The notes beneath the pieces are model-generated. The model was not told the DNA's origin and did not search any database. It saw only the letters and a list, made by a program, of their open reading frames with translations. This document shows, piece after piece, positions 27,001 through 33,183 of a stretch of DNA of 33,183 bases. A program made the translations under genes and the position numbers. This DNA comes from an uncultured Rhizobiaceae group bacterium (GTDB lineage Bacteria; Pseudomonadota; Alphaproteobacteria; Rhizobiales; Rhizobiaceae). The stretch's first letter is position 1, and every line of letters starts with the position of its first letter. The stretch spans positions 1 to 33,183 of the forward strand of contig CALFBM010000121.1 of the NCBI GenBank assembly GCA_937951645.1, in the 5' to 3' direction.

Positions 27001-27439
27001 ATTTGGCATAGTAGGTGCTGTAGTAGGGCATTGGGTTCTAGGCTTTAAGCTAACCATTCTTTCTTTCATAGGATTGCTGGGGCTTGCGGGTATTTTGGTC
27101 AATGACTCAATTATACTCGTCAGCCGACTTGATGAAAGACTGGATGAAGGTGAGACTTTGCCAGAGGCAGCAATCGGTGCAAGCCGTGACCGTCTTCGTG
27201 CAGTACTCTTAACCTCACTTACAACCATTGGCGGACTGGTTCCCCTGATGTTTGAGAAAAGCCTGCAGGCACAATTTCTGCTTCCAATGGCAATTACGAT
27301 TGTCTTTGGACTTGGGCTAGCCACACTGATCGTATTGTTCCTGGTTCCCGCATTTATAGGTATTGGTGATGATATCAGATTGTCTCTGAATACAATATTC
27401 GGAGAGCACAAAAAAAGCCAGGCACAAGCAGCAGAGTAG
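24044..27439 (+). CDS. RND efflux permease (HAE1/AcrB-like) with extra membrane insert
   Basis: A 1131-residue proton-driven efflux pump of the inner membrane. TM1 about 20-38; the first porter domain, with SVKWSGASAEDVERN, 57-330; TM2-TM6 from 333 to about 485, including the proton-relay motif GIIVDDAIVVGEH with Asp402 and Asp403 in TM4; TM7 about 615-633; the second porter domain to about 945; TM8-TM12 to the end, with LVNDSIILVSRLDERL in TM10. Compared with AcrB (about 1049 residues) the link between TM6 and TM7 is about 80-100 residues longer and includes two further hydrophobic stretches (about 503-520 and 546-572). The operon also encodes the adaptor. Its stop is 2 bases from the convergent trkH stop. 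Confidence 0.93.
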   Translation: MIARTIPDGGVVSLFARHPNAANLLMILMLIFGVFAISKINTQFFPTVERQEVSISVKWSGASAEDVERNIIQIIEPEVRFIDGVDNMISYAREGAGTIALEFLPDADIQQAVADVDTAVKAVTNLPDGADTPEVAKGSFFDRVARLSLSGDVPESTLRIHAKKIRDDLIERGIDKISFVGMRDEELQVEISERELRRLGLSISDVSEVIAGNSRDTPSGQLKGDVEKQIRALADAGDPAALKNIEIKSFATGEKVLLGDIATIKRGYEDGQARGLSGGKPAIQITVERALSADTLKTARILDQYLTEIENVMPPGVTLKKYEVRADSLVERISLLFWNGIFGLVLVVATLFVFLNARIAFWVAAGIPVAMFATLGFMLLLGQTINMITLFAMIMMLGIIVDDAIVVGEHTASRFEAGDEPFQAAENGAGRMLTPVMAAMITTVAAFAPMLLIGDIIGQIMGVMPYVVIAVIIASLIECFLILPGHLAHTLQHKPKRKWSFWRQIFFASLIGGILISVMNRVSSGSLDLAGVPLLKPIMDAQENGSVVLFISLITLGSLFVGTLFEGVFWLLKKLSPENKGAHDQGWFRSWFDGYFNAFRDGPFNWMVKLSFRWRYVTVAVALSSVMVLAVGPIRGEQVKFVFFPSPEAENIRARLVFNAGIPEARAFEIINEVEAALTRASDKLTGGEEELVTAVFTTLGSAGRSVGDNLAELRVQLSSSEIRTIRTPKIVKAWREALPKLAGAKRIAIFESRGGPPGRDLDIEIIGSDVATLKAGATQVIPILQAINGASGVADDLPFGKPELIMRLLPRGAALGFSIDEVGRQVRNAFDGAIPRRFARDDDEITIRVSRTTRDKGGDKLRNFELRSPQGQFVPLGEVVALTEKQGFSAILREDGKTIVSVTADLNTDIMTTDKAIEILQAGELPKIMDAMGLNYRFGGRDEERKKAFADLTTGIYVALAVIYIVLAWVFGSYFRPIAIMLIIPFGIVGAVVGHWVLGFKLTILSFIGLLGLAGILVNDSIILVSRLDERLDEGETLPEAAIGASRDRLRAVLLTSLTTIGGLVPLMFEKSLQAQFLLPMAITIVFGLGLATLIVLFLVPAFIGIGDDIRLSLNTIFGEHKKSQAQAAE

Positions 27440-27441
27440 AA

Positions 27442-28893
27442 TTAGGTTCTCCAAAATCTTGGCATGAATAATACCAGCACAGTAAAGAGTTCCAGTCTCC
27501 CAACCAGCATTGCAGCAGAAAGTATCCATTTTGCTGTATCATTCAGGTCCTGGAAGGTGGATGCAGGGCCAATTGTCTTGCCAAGCCCTGGGCCTACATT
27601 GGAGATCGCTGTTCCTGCTGCCGACATTGAGGTAAGAAAATCCAGTCCTGTTAAATTAAGCAGAATCGCAAAAATACCAAATAACAGAAAATAAACAGCA
27701 AAGAAATTCATAACAGCTGTAGCGGCGCTATCTTCAATTTGCTTTCCATTAAAGCGCATCATGAAAATTCCGCTTGGATAGAAAATACGGCTTAAATGTT
27801 GCTTGAGGGTTTCAAACAAAATCTGAAAACGGAAGATCTTGATGCCGCAAGATGTTGAGCCAGCACACCCGCCAATAAACATTATCGCAAAGAAAAAGGC
27901 ATTGGCACCCGGCGCCCATTGACCATAATTGGTAGATGAATATCCCGTGCCTGTAATAATTGATGTGACATTGAAAATGGCTTCCACAAAGCGTGTAATA
28001 CCATCAGTATCTTCTACAGAATTATTTAAAAGCCATGCAATAAAGGTGCAAAAAACAAGTATTAGAAAAAAGACCTGGACTTGTGAATTTTGCCATAGCT
28101 TCCAGGGTTGCCCTTGGGTTGCTTGTACGTAAAGAATAAAGGGAATTGAACCAAGAATCATAAATGCAACGGAAATAATATGAATGGCATGACTGTCAAA
28201 GAATCCCATGGAGGCATCTTTGGTTGAAAACCCGCCTGTCGCAACGGTCGTCATGCCATGAATAACAGCATCTGAAATTTGCATACCTGCCAGAGTATAC
28301 GCAAGAATACACATGGCTGTAATGATAATGAAAACAAGTGTAAGCATGCCTGAAATTTGGGTTGCTCTTGGCATTATTTTTTCAGCTGTGTCAAAAGCTT
28401 CAATCTTGAAAAGTTGCATGCCACCAACTTGCAACATGGGTAAAACAGCAACCGCCATCACGATAATCCCCAAACCACCCAACCATTGTTGAATTCCTCG
28501 CCAAAGCAAAATGCCTGGAGGTTGTGTATCAAGACCTGTAATAACGGTTGAACCCGTTGTTGTAAGCCCTGACATGGATTCAAAAAATGCATCCGTAAAA
28601 GTTGGTACGGCACCGGAAAGCAAATATGGAATTGACCCAAATAACACAAGTGCTATCCATACTGATGTTGTCATAACAAAAGCCTGGCGCGTGGACATTC
28701 CTTGTGAAGTACCCCTGGCTCCTGAATAAAGGCCAAGCCCGATCAGAAGTGTTATAGAGCCAGTGAAGGCAAATACTTCCCAGTCGTCATTATCAGCCAA
28801 AAAATCAACAGCAGCAGGTAAAAACATTGCCCCGCCGAGTGTTGCAATCAACATACCAACAATCAGGAAAATAGGTCTAAGGTCTGCAATCAT
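27442..28893 (-). CDS. trkH: TrkH-family potassium uptake channel subunit
   Basis: A 483-residue inner-membrane potassium transporter subunit with four pore repeats. The filter segments are TTTGSTV (near 110-116), ATGGFST (near 217-223), TGTGYSS (near 315-321) and SNVGPGLG (near 434-441), each with the conserved glycine. The characteristic QWLGGLGIIVMAVAVLPML follows the first pore loop. TrkH works with the cytoplasmic NAD-binding regulator TrkA, which is not in this window. It begins 13 bases after apaG on the minus strand, so it seems to be the last gene of the metZ-apaG-trkH unit headed by a SAM-II riboswitch. Confidence 0.94.
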   Translation of the reverse strand: MIADLRPIFLIVGMLIATLGGAMFLPAAVDFLADNDDWEVFAFTGSITLLIGLGLYSGARGTSQGMSTRQAFVMTTSVWIALVLFGSIPYLLSGAVPTFTDAFFESMSGLTTTGSTVITGLDTQPPGILLWRGIQQWLGGLGIIVMAVAVLPMLQVGGMQLFKIEAFDTAEKIMPRATQISGMLTLVFIIITAMCILAYTLAGMQISDAVIHGMTTVATGGFSTKDASMGFFDSHAIHIISVAFMILGSIPFILYVQATQGQPWKLWQNSQVQVFFLILVFCTFIAWLLNNSVEDTDGITRFVEAIFNVTSIITGTGYSSTNYGQWAPGANAFFFAIMFIGGCAGSTSCGIKIFRFQILFETLKQHLSRIFYPSGIFMMRFNGKQIEDSAATAVMNFFAVYFLLFGIFAILLNLTGLDFLTSMSAAGTAISNVGPGLGKTIGPASTFQDLNDTAKWILSAAMLVGRLELFTVLVLFMPRFWRT

Positions 28894-28906
28894 AAAGGTA
28901 AGTATC

Positions 28907-29299
28907 TCAATTTATCACTGGACGAAGGTCAGGTAAATCCAGAGGAAATGCAGGTATGGAAATCTCCAGTATTTCACCACTATCATTTTGCATGTTATAG
29001 CTACCCTCCATGATCCCTGATGACGTCGAAAGCGGACAACCGCTTGTATAGCTGAAATTTTCACCAGCGTTTAAAACTGGTTGCTCGCCAATGACACCAT
29101 CACCTCGAACTTCCTCAACGTGACCATTGCTATCCGTAATTTTCCAGTAGCGTGTCAAAAGCTTCAGGGTTTGGTTGGAGTTGTTCTCAATAACAACGCG
29201 GTAAGCCCAAAAATACTGGGAACTTTCCGGGTTTGATCGTTCATCAATATAGACAGGCATTACCGTAACGCTAACGCCATGAGTTGTTGCTTTGAACAT
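28907..29299 (-). CDS. apaG: Co2+/Mg2+ efflux-associated protein ApaG
   Basis: A 130-residue single-domain protein with a fibronectin-III-like fold. Characteristic parts are VTVMPVYIDERSNPESSQYFWAY near 11-33, TLKLLTRYWKITDSNG, RGDGVIGEQPVLNAGE (G-x-G-x-x-G near 60-75), and FSYTSGCPLSTSSGIMEGSY. The genetic role was described in cobalt/magnesium effects; the molecular function is unclear. Length 125-135 is normal. It lies 74 bases after metZ and 13 before trkH, all on the minus strand. Confidence 0.95.
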   Translation of the reverse strand: MFKATTHGVSVTVMPVYIDERSNPESSQYFWAYRVVIENNSNQTLKLLTRYWKITDSNGHVEEVRGDGVIGEQPVLNAGENFSYTSGCPLSTSSGIMEGSYNMQNDSGEILEISIPAFPLDLPDLRPVIN

Positions 29300-29373
29300 T
29301 GCAAAATATGCCTCGTATAAACATGCGATGGTTTAGCATAATTTTGAACCTAGCCCAAATACTCAATTAATTA

Positions 29374-30561
29374 TTATGAAATACTATTGAGAGCCTTTTG
29401 AATATCCTCTAGCAAATCGTCAGCATCTTCAAGACCAACGGAAAGTCTTATCATGCCATCAGAAATTCCAAGTTCATCACGGTCATCATCTGATAGGTTT
29501 TTATGGGTTGTGGTGGCTGGGTGCGTAATCAGGCTTTTTGCGTCGCCCAGATTATTGGAGATTTGTATAGTTTCCAAAGCATTGATAAATTTGAAGGCAG
29601 AAGGTTTTTCACCTTCAATCTCAAAAGCAACCATGGTCGAGCCACCACTCATTTGTTTGGCAGCAATGTCTGCTTGAGGATGACTTTCATGGCCTGGATA
29701 AATCATCCGGCTAATCTTTTTGTGTCCCGCCAATAGATTGGCAATTTTACCTGCGCTTGAAGCCTGATGAGTAATGCGTACCGGAAGGGTTTCCAGACCT
29801 TTTAAAAAATTCCACGCATTAAATGGGCTCATACAAGGGCCTGTATGTCTGAAATATTCATGCAGATGTTCATTGATCCATTCTTCAGTTCCAAGAATGA
29901 TTCCACCAAGACAACGTCCCTGACCATCAATATGTTTGGTTGTTGAATACATCACAATGTCAGCACCCAATTCGATTGGGTGTTGATACATCGGTGTCGC
30001 AAAAACATTATCAACGATTAGAACTGCATCATTTTCATGAGCCAAATCAGCAACTGCCTTGATATCTACAAGCTCGAGCGTAGGATTGGCCGGGCTTTCC
30101 AAAAAGAAGATGGTCGTGTTCGCACGGATTGCGGCTTTCCAGGCATTTATGTCCTTGCCATCAACAAGCGTAAATTCAACACCATATTGTGGCATTAGTT
30201 TTTCAATTACCCAGCGACAAGAGCCAAACAAGGCCTTGGCAGCAACAACATGATCTCCAGCTTTTGCCTGGCAGGCAATAGCTGCTGTAACTGCTGCCAT
30301 ACCGGATGCCGTAGCGCGAGCATCTTCCGCACCTTCCATGGCACACATGCGTTCTTCAAACATGGAGATGGTGGGATTGCCATAACGCGAATAAATATAA
30401 CCGGCTTCTTCACCCTTAAATCGTGCTTCAGCAGCCTCGGCGCTGTCGTATAGGTAACCCTGTGTCAGATAAAGCGCTTCAGATGTTTCGCCAAACTGAC
30501 TGCGTGTCGTGCCGCTATGTATGAGTTTGGTTGCAGGGCGCCAACTATTTTTTGAGGACAT
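29374..30561 (-). CDS. metZ: O-succinylhomoserine sulfhydrylase
   Basis: A 395-residue PLP enzyme of the Cys/Met metabolism family, which makes homocysteine directly from O-succinyl- (or O-acetyl-) homoserine and sulfide. Motifs are TQGYLYDSAEAAEARF (33-48, in place of the cystathionine synthase pattern), YSRYGNPT (57-64), SGMAAVTAA (86-94), and Schiff-base Lys209 in MYSTTKHIDGQG. The start is supported by GGAG 7 bases before ATG. The leader holds a SAM-II riboswitch and a terminator, so it is turned down when SAM is abundant. The divergent gene is dcd. Confidence 0.95.
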   Translation of the reverse strand: MSSKNSWRPATKLIHSGTTRSQFGETSEALYLTQGYLYDSAEAAEARFKGEEAGYIYSRYGNPTISMFEERMCAMEGAEDARATASGMAAVTAAIACQAKAGDHVVAAKALFGSCRWVIEKLMPQYGVEFTLVDGKDINAWKAAIRANTTIFFLESPANPTLELVDIKAVADLAHENDAVLIVDNVFATPMYQHPIELGADIVMYSTTKHIDGQGRCLGGIILGTEEWINEHLHEYFRHTGPCMSPFNAWNFLKGLETLPVRITHQASSAGKIANLLAGHKKISRMIYPGHESHPQADIAAKQMSGGSTMVAFEIEGEKPSAFKFINALETIQISNNLGDAKSLITHPATTTHKNLSDDDRDELGISDGMIRLSVGLEDADDLLEDIQKALNSIS

Positions 30562-30578
30562 TTTTAAACTCCGAAAAC

Positions 30579-30612
30579 AAAAAAACCAGAATGCGAAGTC
30601 GCGTTCCGGTTT
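30579..30612 (-). terminator. SAM-II riboswitch-controlled terminator before metZ
   Basis: On the minus strand AAACCGGAACGCGA (30612-30599) pairs with TCGCATTCTGGTTT (30596-30583): nine pairs (one G-U), a mismatch, then three or four more, with a tight loop, followed by seven T (30585-30579, the first three forming the stem's end). It lies between the SAM-II aptamer and the metZ ribosome binding site, the position expected for the expression platform. Confidence 0.8.
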
Positions 30613-30643
30613 CTAAATTGCGATATGTTTTTCGCAGTTTCGA

Positions 30644-30700
30644 CCCTTTAGCAACTTTTTTAACGTGGCTGCAAGCCGGTCGGCCCAAATCACCACGATT
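30644..30700 (-). ncRNA. SAM-II riboswitch aptamer
   Basis: Reading the minus strand, CGTGGTGATTTG (from 30697), CGGCTTGCAGCCACGTTA and GTTGCTAAAGGG (to 30644) match the core of the SAM-II ('metA' motif) class of alphaproteobacteria. Stem P1 pairs CGTGG (30697-30693) with CCACG (30668-30664), and the 3' GCTAAAGGG supplies the pseudoknot strand. It binds S-adenosylmethionine and represses. A hairpin TGCGA/TCGCA lies just downstream, then the terminator. It is right in front of metZ, a standard target for this class. Confidence 0.9.
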
Positions 30701-30706
30701 AGATGT

Positions 30707-30735
30707 GTGTTACTGCATCTTCCTCTTCACGTCAA
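30707..30735 (-). promoter_or_regulatory. candidate metZ promoter
   Basis: On the minus strand TTGACG (30735-30730) is a near-perfect -35, with a 17-base spacer to TAACAC (30712-30707), a weak -10. The predicted transcript start near 30700 coincides with the first base of the SAM-II aptamer, which strengthens the call. Confidence 0.5.
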
Positions 30736-30785
30736 TCAAACTTCGCTTTATTTAATAAGATGTAATTATCAAGTTGGTTGAACCC

Positions 30786-31877
30786 ATGACACGCACAACA
30801 GGAATTCTAGCAGACGCAGGCATAGAACAACTTCATGCCAATGGCAGCATCATAACGGATAAGCCATTTGACGATGATCAGGTGCAGCCTGCAAGTCTTG
30901 ATCTTAGATTAGGCAAAAAAGCTTATCGCGTCCGGGCATCCTTCTTGCCCGGCAAGGGTAAGTCCGTGAGTGAAAAACTGGCCCGCTTTAAATTGCACGA
31001 GCTTGATTTAACCGAAGGTGCAATTTTGGAAACCGGATGCGTCTATCTGGTGCCACTCATTGAAAGCCTTGCTTTGCCGCATGATGTTGAAGCTTCTGCA
31101 AACCCGAAAAGCTCCACAGGTCGATTGGATATTTTTACACGTGTCATTGTTGATGAAAGTCAGGCTTTTGATCAAATACCGGCAGGATATCAAGGGCCGC
31201 TTTATCTAGAAGTTAGTCCAAGCACATTCCCTGTTGTAGTGCGCACTGGCTCAAGACTTTCGCAAATCAGGTTCCGAAAAGGTCACTCTATACTGGATGA
31301 TCAAGAACTATTGGCACTTCATAATGATGAAACCCTGGTCGCCCGGGCTGAACCTAGTATTCGTAATGGCGGCATAGGCATGTCAATTGATTTATCCGGT
31401 GATGAAAATGGCCTGGTAGGCTATCGCGGCAAACGCCACACAGGGCTTGTAGATGTAGACAAGAAAGCAGCCCATAATATATTGGATTTTTGGGAACCTA
31501 TCCATAATCATGGCACGCAGGATTTGGTGCTTGATCCTGATGAATTTTACATCCTCGTTTCAAATGAAGCAGTTCATGTTCCACCACTCTACGCAGCAGA
31601 AATGGTTCCCTATGATACTCATGTAGGCGAGTTCCGTGTTCACTATGCAGGTTTCTTTGATCCGGGTTTTGGGCACGTTCATGCAGGTGGCGCAGGGTCA
31701 CGCGGGGTTTTGGAAGTGCGTAGCCATGACGTACCTTTTATTTTAGAACATGATCAGCTGGTAGGACGTTTGGTTTATGAGCATATGTTGGAACGCCCAG
31801 CGCAACTTTATGGCACAGACTTAGGGTCTAACTATCAGGCGCAAGGCTTGAAACTTTCAAAGCATTTCAAAGCTTGA
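30786..31877 (+). CDS. dcd: 2'-deoxycytidine 5'-triphosphate deaminase (two-domain, alphaproteobacterial)
   Basis: A 363-residue enzyme that makes dUTP from dCTP for thymidylate synthesis. It is about twice the length of E. coli Dcd (193) and contains two copies of the trimeric dUTPase-like fold. Copy 1 has NPKSSTGRLDIFTRVIVDE near 103-121 and GPLYLEVSPSTFPVVVRTGS near 137-156. Copy 2 has GHVHAGGAGSRGVLEVRSHDVPF near 297-319 and LEHDQLVGRLVYEHM. The start is taken at ATG 30786 (MTRTTGILADAG, the usual start in this family); an in-frame TTG at 30774 is possible but has no better ribosome binding site. It is divergent from metZ and convergent with the pentapeptide-repeat gene (5 bases between stops). 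Confidence 0.9.
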   Translation: MTRTTGILADAGIEQLHANGSIITDKPFDDDQVQPASLDLRLGKKAYRVRASFLPGKGKSVSEKLARFKLHELDLTEGAILETGCVYLVPLIESLALPHDVEASANPKSSTGRLDIFTRVIVDESQAFDQIPAGYQGPLYLEVSPSTFPVVVRTGSRLSQIRFRKGHSILDDQELLALHNDETLVARAEPSIRNGGIGMSIDLSGDENGLVGYRGKRHTGLVDVDKKAAHNILDFWEPIHNHGTQDLVLDPDEFYILVSNEAVHVPPLYAAEMVPYDTHVGEFRVHYAGFFDPGFGHVHAGGAGSRGVLEVRSHDVPFILEHDQLVGRLVYEHMLERPAQLYGTDLGSNYQAQGLKLSKHFKA

Positions 31878-31882
31878 AATAA

Positions 31883-32617
31883 CTACTCTGCTGCATCAAA
31901 TTTGCATGGCCAGCTTTCAGGTTGGGTTAAGCCATCTGGAAGCATGGTGTTACCATTGCCACAAGCCATATCAATTTGCCACTGTTCGAGGCCTTTTAGA
32001 CTGGACAGGTCAAGGTCTTCTATCAGTGTCAGGTACATATAAGCGCCTTTTAAGGAAACATTTTCATCAATCGAAACCCCTGTCAGGTTCGCTCTTGATA
32101 TATTTGAGAATGACAGGTTTACACCTTTCAAATTGGCATTGAAAAAGGTAACCCTGCTAAAGTCGGCTTTCGACATTTCAGAGTTTTGCAAATTGCTATT
32201 GGAAAAATTTGATCGACTAATTTCTGCTTTTGTAAAATTGGAATTTTGATAATTACCCCTACTAAAGTCTGTTCGCGACGCTGTTACGCTTTCAAAATTA
32301 GCATTTTTTGCTATTGATCCTGCGAGCGATGCTCGCATCAAATTGGTTTTCACGAATTTACTTTTTGAAAAATTACTATTTCTTAAATCAGAGGCACTTA
32401 AATCGGTGCGCGTAAAATCAGCCCCGGTAAAATTAAAACCATCCATGATTAGGTTGCGTTTTCGGCAGTTTTGCCAATCCACAGCTGGACCTGCTGTATC
32501 ATCACATGCTGCATAAGCATTTGTAATCAGCAAGTTCGACGGCATGCCAGAAAAGACAAATCCGAGAAATAGGCTTGCAAGTGAATTGAAAAGACAGGTT
32601 TTCACAAAAAATCTCAT
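31883..32617 (-). CDS. secreted pentapeptide-repeat protein
   Basis: A 244-residue protein. The N-terminal signal peptide has a basic start (MRFFVKT), a hydrophobic core (about 8-32) and probable cleavage after Ala36 (AYA|ACDD). Residues 55-190 consist of pentapeptide repeats of the A(D/N)(L/F)xx type (for example ADFTR, TDLSA, SDLRN, SNFSK), which should form a right-handed quadrilateral beta helix of about six to seven turns. The C-terminal segment (205-238) has GLEQWQIDMACGNGNT and PESWPC, a tail I have seen in other alphaproteobacterial pentapeptide proteins. Cys38, Cys51, Cys219 and Cys238 may form disulfides at the caps. It resembles none of the DNA-gyrase-protecting (Qnr) proteins in location, since it is exported. 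Role unknown. Confidence 0.85.
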   Translation of the reverse strand: MRFFVKTCLFNSLASLFLGFVFSGMPSNLLITNAYAACDDTAGPAVDWQNCRKRNLIMDGFNFTGADFTRTDLSASDLRNSNFSKSKFVKTNLMRASLAGSIAKNANFESVTASRTDFSRGNYQNSNFTKAEISRSNFSNSNLQNSEMSKADFSRVTFFNANLKGVNLSFSNISRANLTGVSIDENVSLKGAYMYLTLIEDLDLSSLKGLEQWQIDMACGNGNTMLPDGLTQPESWPCKFDAAE

Positions 32618-32661
32618 TTCAAATTATTATATTCATTTGTGTACATATTAAGGGAAAAACA

Positions 32662-33183
32662 TTATTTGGCGAGGCCGTGAGGCGTTTTTTCCCATTTGTG
32701 AGGCTTCACAATTAAATGAACAAGTGCACGCCAACCTGCAATGGATATAAGTAACCAATATACTGGAAGGGTTAAAAGTAGCTTTGAACAATACGCATAG
32801 CGCGAGTTTTGTAGAACGGCGTAAGCAAGCAATCCATATGTTGTGTATCCGCCAACAAGGTTGAAAATGCTCGTAACAATTATCAAGCTATCAGTATTTG
32901 TTGTAGCCAAGGCACTCAGATTTAACACTTGCCAAAAAGAACTGGCAAGAAAGATAGGATGGATTAGTGCTGAGATGATAATGGAAGTCATCAGCAAGTG
33001 AAATGCCAAGGCATTTTTAAATCCAACATCACTTAAAAAATGAATTGGATTACGGCTATGAACCAGTACAGTCTGCATCCAGCCTTTTAGCCACCTTGTC
33101 CTTTGTTTAATCCATGGTACCAGTTTTGGAGGTGCTTCTTCAAATGTTGGCAGGCTGATTGTGCTACATCGGTAACCCTCACG
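32662..33183 (-). CDS. family 2 membrane glycosyltransferase, C-terminal end (partial)
   Basis: The frame enters from the right edge and stops at 32662, giving 173 residues. The first visible stretch has EGYRCSTISLPTFEEAPP followed by WIKQRTRWLKGWMQT, which contains the QxxRW motif that binds the growing chain or substrate in processive GT2 enzymes (cellulose, chitin and hyaluronan synthase-like). After it come hydrophobic segments (about 60-83 with AFHLLMTSIIISALIHPIFLA; 100-125; 130-155 with KLLLTLPVYWLLISIAGW) forming membrane helices, and a basic C-terminus VKPHKWEKTPHGLAK. The KWxKTxHG ending is typical of XagB-like and related alphaproteobacterial glycosyltransferases. The catalytic DxD part lies outside the window. 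It lies 44 bases from the pentapeptide gene, on the same strand. Confidence 0.88.
   Translation of the reverse strand, partial: REGYRCSTISLPTFEEAPPKLVPWIKQRTRWLKGWMQTVLVHSRNPIHFLSDVGFKNALAFHLLMTSIIISALIHPIFLASSFWQVLNLSALATTNTDSLIIVTSIFNLVGGYTTYGLLAYAVLQNSRYAYCSKLLLTLPVYWLLISIAGWRALVHLIVKPHKWEKTPHGLAK

Noticed and set aside
27439-27442. A terminator between the convergent RND pump and trkH genes
   Set aside because: Only 2 bases separate the stops and no hairpin with a T run is seen in the adjoining ends; the transcripts probably overlap.
1-33183. CRISPR arrays, insertion sequences, prophage or defence islands
   Set aside because: No regular direct repeats with spacers, no transposase or integrase motifs, and no compositional break apparent; all genes are chromosomal core or metabolic types.

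Overview
The window is a chromosomal segment of an alphaproteobacterium, most likely Hyphomicrobiales (Rhizobiales) or a close relative, with rather low GC for that group (about 42-45% by eye). The main evidence is a gcrA cell-cycle regulator, the long alphaproteobacterial forms of PstC and PstA, a two-domain alphaproteobacterial Dcd, a SAM-II riboswitch in front of metZ, and the argD-argF-hslO and apaG-metZ-dcd neighbourhoods common in Rhizobiales. No rRNA, tRNA, CRISPR array, transposase, integrase or phage gene was seen.

Layout. (1) 1-2954, plus strand: end of a PaaI-like thioesterase, a pair of PimC/PimD-like acyl-CoA dehydrogenases and a RidA-family protein, closed by a bidirectional terminator. 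(2) 3027-7928, minus strand: a nitronate-monooxygenase-like flavoprotein, then a molybdenum hydroxylase operon in the order small-large-medium, with the AYRGAGR signature of 'form II' CoxL rather than true CO dehydrogenase. (3) 8158-9363: an uncharacterised single-pass membrane protein, convergent with a polyphosphate kinase 2 (9376-10263). (4) 10344-18428: the phosphate regulon phoR-pstS-pstC-pstA-pstB-phoU-phoB, with a Pho-box-like site before pstS and a strong hairpin between pstS and pstC. (5) 18463-19427: gcrA on the minus strand and a 473-bp gene-free region crowded with signals. (6) 19428-22554: argD, argF and hslO (Hsp33). (7) 22666-27439: a two-gene RND efflux operon with its own promoter. 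(8) 27442-30561, minus strand: metZ-apaG-trkH, led by a SAM-II riboswitch with a terminator. (9) 30786-33183: dcd, a secreted pentapeptide-repeat protein, and the C-terminal end of a membrane glycosyltransferase cut by the window edge.

How the parts fit. The Pst transporter, PhoR/PhoB and PhoU form a complete phosphate-sensing and uptake unit, with PPK2 beside it as a polyphosphate/nucleotide phosphate buffer. The acyl-CoA dehydrogenase pair suggests catabolism of dicarboxylyl- or fatty acyl-CoA. The substrate of the form II molybdenum enzyme is unknown.

Most of the window is well-known housekeeping and metabolic sequence, and I do not see a clearly new multi-gene system. The most interesting places are the gcrA-argD intergenic region (a cluster of CcrM-type GANTC sites, an operator-like inverted repeat, and a plus-strand terminator with alternative pairing), the RND pump with an extra membrane insert, the apparent coupling of a potassium transporter to a SAM riboswitch, and the uncharacterised membrane protein.
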